DNA of 8,260 bases, from NCBI GenBank assembly GCA_002404055.1, contig DHIZ01000335.1, positions 1,448-9,707 of the forward strand. Direction: 5' to 3'. This DNA is from Chloroflexi bacterium UBA4733 (lineage in GTDB: Bacteria > Chloroflexota > UBA4733). Each line of letters starts with the position of its first letter. The first letter of the stretch is position 1. The translations under genes were made by a program, and so were the position numbers. The notes under the pieces were generated by a model. That model did not search any database, was not told the DNA's origin, and saw nothing but the letters and a program-made list of their open reading frames with translations. Of this stretch, positions 5,708 through 8,260 are shown in pieces.

Positions 5708-6748
5708 TTGTCGCGCCAGAGCCGTCTAAATCTCATCAGGCAGATAGAAGCAAGTCGCGGATCGCGGCTTCTCATCGCCATATGGGGCGATCGGCCGAAC
5801 CTTGCCACCATGATCGCGCCAGATGTTCAGCAAGTCATGTTTGAACATTTGGAACGGATCCAGAAGGTCTCGAAGATTGACGTGCTTCTTTACACGACCG
5901 GAGGGCAGACACTCGCCGCTTGGGGTCTCGCGAACATGGTGCGAGAGTATTGCAGCGAGTTAGCCGTACTTATTCCACACCGAGCCCTGAGTGCCGGGAC
6001 GCTCTTCGCGCTGGCCGCAAACGAAATAGTTATGAGTCGAACCGGCCAGCTCAGCCCGATCGATCCATCGATAACATCGCCGCTCGGCCCGACTGTCGTT
6101 GTGCCCAGTCAACCGGGCATCCCCCAAGTGGTCCCTATTAGCGTTGAGGACGTGATTGGATTTCTGGACCTCGCGACAAAACAGGCTGGACTTAAGGAGG
6201 AGCGCTCACTATTCGGGGTGTTCGAGAGGCTGTCGCAGCAAGTCCACCCTCTGGCATTGGGTGCGGTATATAGGGCGCGAGAGCAAATAGTTGCACTAGC
6301 TAACGGTCTTTTGTCATACCATATGACGGACACCGAGCAGCAGGAAGAGCGCGAGCGAATCGTCAATCGTCTCACCCGTGAGCTTGGGTCACACGATTAT
6401 TTGATCGGCAGATCCGAAGCAAAGGCGTTTCTAAAGCTTAATGTTGTGGACGTCCCGCAAGACATGGAGCACGCGATCCTTCAACTGTTCCAGGAGTATT
6501 CAGCTCTGCTAGAGCTTCGGACGCCATTTACCCAGGAGGCTTTCTTAGGAGCGGATATCCAAAAGACCGGCAATTTCAACCGGGCGATCATAGAAAGCGA
6601 CGACGTAACTCACGTATTCCGAACGACGCAAGAGCTTCAACGGGTGCAGATCCAGGCGCCACAGGCTGGCCTACCATTTCCCGTGCCCACGACCGCTTAC
6701 CAGACGCGAGTCCTGTTCGAGGGTTGGGTAGCCGACAACGACGTGTAG
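5708..6748 (+). CDS. ClpP-fold serine proteinase, SDH (serine dehydrogenase proteinase) family
   Basis: The start is a TTG at 5708, chosen because GGAGGG lies 6 nt upstream; it gives MSRQSRLNLIRQIEASRGSR, the usual start of this family. The 346-aa protein has the ClpP/crotonase fold. LLYTTGGQTLAAWGLANMVRE (60-80) is the first conserved strand and Gly-Gly oxyanion region. LIPHRALSAGTLFALAANEIVMS (88-110) carries the likely nucleophile S95, and GQLSPIDPSI (113-122) holds the conserved SPIDP element. The C-terminal half is helical, with DYLIGRSEAKAFLKLNV resembling the SppA/SDH region that carries a catalytic Lys or His. There is no signal peptide; the first residues are polar, so the protein is probably cytosolic or peripheral. 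Family members degrade specific proteins; the target here is unknown. The gene ends 9 nt before the candidate antitoxin gene, suggesting co-transcription. Base composition looks more AT-rich than the replication module. Confidence 0.88.
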   Translation: MSRQSRLNLIRQIEASRGSRLLIAIWGDRPNLATMIAPDVQQVMFEHLERIQKVSKIDVLLYTTGGQTLAAWGLANMVREYCSELAVLIPHRALSAGTLFALAANEIVMSRTGQLSPIDPSITSPLGPTVVVPSQPGIPQVVPISVEDVIGFLDLATKQAGLKEERSLFGVFERLSQQVHPLALGAVYRAREQIVALANGLLSYHMTDTEQQEERERIVNRLTRELGSHDYLIGRSEAKAFLKLNVVDVPQDMEHAILQLFQEYSALLELRTPFTQEAFLGADIQKTGNFNRAIIESDDVTHVFRTTQELQRVQIQAPQAGLPFPVPTTAYQTRVLFEGWVADNDV

Positions 6749-6757
6749 AGGTGTTCC

Positions 6758-7027
6758 ATGGGTACTGCCGCTGAATCTTCACACAACCCGGGGTTGCCGG
6801 GATCCATTGCTGCCGGATTAGGCAGCGCCAACCAACTAGTAGCACTCACCTCGTCTGTCTCGGTGCAGGTTGCGGTAACCACCGCACCCTATCCACTCTT
6901 CATACTGCCGCCCCGGTGGGTCACACATTCTGACGTATCGGCAGTTATCCCGCTGCGTGGCGATGAATACCCTGTGCTGGCCGAGATTTGGGACAACGAA
7001 GAGGATGACGTCTTCGACAGGATTTAG
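6758..7027 (+). CDS. Candidate antitoxin of the downstream MazF-type toxin (89 aa)
   Basis: The ATG is preceded by GAGGTG at 5-nt spacing. The first 55 residues are Ala/Ser/Val-rich with no recognised domain. The C-terminal third, PPRWVTHSDVSAVIPLRGDEYPVLAEIWDNEEDDVFDRI, has the form I associate with small proteins encoded directly before PemK/MazF toxins, which end in a WDNEEDxVYD-like acidic peptide (here residues 78-87). Such acidic tails can occupy the RNA-binding face of the toxin. The stop at 7025-7027 overlaps the toxin gene by 23 nt, the usual antitoxin-toxin order and coupling. There is no clear DNA-binding domain at the N-terminus, so autoregulation is not evident. The role is inferred from position and the C-terminal motif. 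Confidence 0.7.
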   Translation: MGTAAESSHNPGLPGSIAAGLGSANQLVALTSSVSVQVAVTTAPYPLFILPPRWVTHSDVSAVIPLRGDEYPVLAEIWDNEEDDVFDRI

Positions 7028-7352
7028 GGCCGGCGACGTTGTACGGGTTTCGTTCATCTTCACTTCTCAGACGGGTGCCAAGGTCCGGCCGGCTGTAGTA
7101 ATAAGTAGCGGGGCGTTCCATGCTTCGCGGGCGGATGTCATTATGATGCCCCTTTCAACCCAGACTGCCGGCTACTTTGGTGATCGTCCACTACTCGATT
7201 GGCAAGCAGCCGGATTGCCCCGGGCTTCTCACATCAAGGCGGTAGTCCAAACCATTGCTCGATCCGCAATCTCCGGGCGATTTGGCAAGTTGACCATGCG
7301 CGATATTCAGCAGGTGAAGGACACGATTGCGGCTGTTATTGAGTTGCCGTGA
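7005..7352 (+). CDS. MazF/PemK-type endoribonuclease toxin (115 aa)
   Basis: The start is set at the ATG at 7005. Upstream in-frame GTG and ATG codons (6957, 6963) lie deep in the antitoxin gene and would add residues the family lacks. The protein reads FRAGDVVRVSFIFTSQTGAKVRPAVVIS, then ADVIMMPLSTQ, LPRASHIKAVVQTIARSAIS and LTMRDIQQVKDTIAAVI. These match the PemK/MazF fold: the GDVV strand, the basic loop with KVRPAVVIS (residues 26-34), the S-H-I-K strand (75-78), and a closing helix. Such toxins cut mRNA at short sites and are blocked by their antitoxin. The GAGG right before the ATG is too close to act as a ribosome site, so translation probably relies on coupling to the overlapping antitoxin gene. 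No obvious terminator follows. Confidence 0.87.
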   Translation: MTSSTGFRAGDVVRVSFIFTSQTGAKVRPAVVISSGAFHASRADVIMMPLSTQTAGYFGDRPLLDWQAAGLPRASHIKAVVQTIARSAISGRFGKLTMRDIQQVKDTIAAVIELP

Positions 7353-7654
7353 CGGCGGTGCACGAAAGAGCCGATTCTCCCCGCGGCTGCGCGACGCTGG
7401 AAACAAGATTCTTGCGCTAGTTCGGGCTGGATCCGATTCCGCTGCTTCTCGTCGCATGCCTGCTTCCGGGCCACCGCTTAGCCTGTCCGATATGAAGCCC
7501 TGCCGTGTAGCAACCCATGTAGCAACCGCCGTAGTAACCGGGACGGATAGCCGGGGACGGCGGGGGACAACGAGGGATGCGACAGGCGGATTTCACGCCT
7601 AAAGAGCGGACACCAGCGGGTGTATGCGGACTGCCGTGGACGGGTTGGGCCAAT
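7353..7654. other. Non-coding right end of the element
   Basis: I see no supported gene in this 302-bp stretch between the toxin and the tRNA fragment. It contains the three 12-bp-period repeats (7507-7539) and the left arm of the 12-bp inverted repeat (7587-7598). It probably serves as one arm of the attachment site. A minus-strand open frame crossing it and the tRNA fragment is an artefact of reading through tRNA sequence. Confidence 0.6.
7507..7539. repeat. Three GTAG(C/T)AACC repeats at 12-bp period, candidate integrase arm sites
   Basis: GTAGCAACC occurs at 7507-7515 and 7519-7527, and GTAGTAACC at 7531-7539, all on one strand with exact 12-bp spacing. They lie 115-150 bp inside the tRNA junction, where tyrosine integrases of tRNA-targeting elements bind short arm-type repeats with their N-terminal domains. 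The integrase itself is not in the window. Confidence 0.6.
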
Positions 7655-7719
7655 CTGTAAATCCGCGTGTCCGTGGTTCGAATCCACGTCCCGGGACCGC
7701 GTTTTACGCGTGAAATCCG
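7587..7719. repeat. Perfect 12-bp inverted repeat flanking the element border
   Basis: CGGATTTCACGC (7587-7598) and GCGTGAAATCCG (7708-7719) are exact inverses with 109 bp between them. The midpoint (7653) falls within 2 bp of the start of the tRNA fragment. One arm is in element DNA and the other in apparent host DNA. Confidence 0.5.
7655..7696 (+). other. 3' half of a tRNA gene (anticodon loop GTA) acting as attachment site; element border
   Basis: The loop CTGTAAA (7655-7661, anticodon GTA after T33) is followed by the 3' anticodon strand TCCGC, a 5-nt variable loop GTGTC, a perfect T stem CGTGG/CCACG around TTCGAAT (7672-7688), the acceptor strand TCCCGGG (7689-7695) and discriminator A (7696). 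Upstream bases do not pair with TCCGC, and no D arm or CCCGGGA strand is present, so the 5' half is missing. An abrupt start inside the anticodon loop is the usual outcome of integration into a tRNA gene, with the intact copy expected at the other end. GTA would mean tRNA-Tyr, but the short variable loop is unlike the long arm of most bacterial tRNA-Tyr. Confidence 0.7.
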
Positions 7720-7767
7720 GCCGGAAATGATCCTCCCTCGAATCAATTCCCAGGTGACCAATTGCGA

Positions 7768-8260
7768 CTAGCTGGGTGCGAGGTACAGAGCTACGTCACG
7801 GTCGTACTGTTCCCTGGCCGTGAGCGCGGCGATCAGATCCGGCGGCGCTTCCATGCCTGCCGCCTCCGGGCGCAGCGCTTTCAACGCGTCGTACGCCGCC
7901 CGAGCAGCGGCCCGGTACGGTGTGTGGCCGAGCAGCCGGATACGCACGCCTTGCGCTGCAAGGTAGTCCGGATCCTGCAGTTCAGCGGTGGCGCTCCCCA
8001 ACACGATCGGCAACGGCGTTACCGAGCGCAGCGCTTCCAGCTCTCGCCGCGTTTGTATCCCGGCGAAGAACATTCCATCGATGCCGGTGCGGGCGTATAC
8101 CTCAGCCCGCCGCAGGCAGCCTTCGAGTCCTTCACCCCTGATCGCACCGGTACGTCCCAGTATGACGAGCGCGGGATCGGTGCGAGCCGCAACCGCGGCC
8201 TCCAGCTTTCCGACGGCCTCGGCGATCGGGATGAACGTGTCCCTACCGGCGCCGAAGGGG
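7768..8260 (-). CDS. Isocitrate lyase / PEP mutase family protein, C-terminal part (runs off right edge)
   Basis: The frame enters from the right edge and ends at a TAG (7770-7768), giving 163 residues. It reads PFGAGRDTFIPIAEAVGKLEAAVAARTDPALVILGRTGAIRGEG, then EGCLRRAEVYARTGIDGMFFAGI, LPIVLG, YLAAQGVRIRLLGHTPYRAAARAAYDALKAL and a short tail. The KLEAAVAAR, RAEVYARTGIDGMFF and GVRxxxxGHTPYRAA patterns match the C-terminal half of the TIM-barrel isocitrate lyase/phosphoenolpyruvate mutase superfamily, which makes or breaks C-C or P-C bonds in 2-oxo acids. The usual ARTDA strand reads GRTGA here: Arg is kept, Asp is replaced. The catalytic KxCGH loop would lie outside the window, so the substrate cannot be assigned; a carboxyvinyl-carboxyphosphonate mutase or oxaloacetate decarboxylase-like role is possible. 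It lies beyond the tRNA border and is probably a host gene. Confidence 0.83.
   Translation of the reverse strand, partial: PFGAGRDTFIPIAEAVGKLEAAVAARTDPALVILGRTGAIRGEGLEGCLRRAEVYARTGIDGMFFAGIQTRRELEALRSVTPLPIVLGSATAELQDPDYLAAQGVRIRLLGHTPYRAAARAAYDALKALRPEAAGMEAPPDLIAALTAREQYDRDVALYLAPS

Noticed and set aside
7620..7696. Complete tRNA using the GCGGACTG at 7627-7634 as the 5' anticodon strand, with an insert in the anticodon loop
   Set aside because: GCGGA could pair with TCCGC, but no D arm or CCCGGGA acceptor strand precedes it, so there is no full tRNA or intron-bearing tRNA; the word is probably chance.
7417..7761. Minus-strand open frame containing GTWIRTTDTRIYRLAQP
   Set aside because: This is the familiar false protein produced by translating the antisense of a tRNA 3' half; not a gene.

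Overview
The window is GC-rich bacterial DNA. Several traits suggest Chloroflexota (Thermomicrobia-like) or, second choice, Actinomycetota: the Ser/Pro-repeat lipoprotein linker, the zinc-ribbon protein style, clear Shine-Dalgarno sites with GTG and TTG starts, and the PrimPol-DUF3987 gene set. This is an inference from gene content and style; no 16S rRNA or other marker is present.

Most of the window (about 1-7654) looks like the right-hand part of an integrative element. The left half is a leftward replication module. It runs from a 60-aa MerR/excisionase-type helix-turn-helix protein (3583-3401), to a 793-aa PrimPol plus DUF3987 helicase-like protein (3395-1014), to a 143-aa hypothetical protein that overlaps it (1021-590), to a decayed single-stranded-DNA-binding protein gene (589-263), to the start of a DUF6788-like protein (233 to the left edge). 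A palindromic iteron-like site (922-965) lies inside the 143-aa gene. A 112-bp divergent control region (3584-3695) holds an 8-bp inverted repeat and a 10-bp direct repeat. It separates this module from a rightward gene for a 316-aa zinc-ribbon protein (3696-4646).

After a 340-bp gap comes a rightward cargo block. It holds a DUF4352-type lipoprotein (4987-5658), a ClpP-fold serine proteinase of the SDH/SppA-like group with a TTG start (5708-6748), a small acidic protein that is probably an antitoxin (6758-7027), and a MazF/PemK-type toxin overlapping it by 23 nt (7005-7352). Tight spacing from the proteinase onward suggests one transcript.

The right border is at about 7655. There the 3' half of a tRNA gene (anticodon loop through discriminator base, 7655-7696) appears without its 5' half. 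This is what an element leaves when it integrates into a tRNA gene. About 120 bp inside the border are three 9-bp repeats at an exact 12-bp period (7507-7539), which look like integrase arm sites. A perfect 12-bp inverted repeat (7587-7598 / 7708-7719) is centred on the border. To the right, apparent host chromosome begins with the C-terminal part of an isocitrate lyase/PEP mutase family gene on the minus strand (8260-7768). No integrase gene is present; it is predicted to lie left of the window, with the intact tRNA at the far end.
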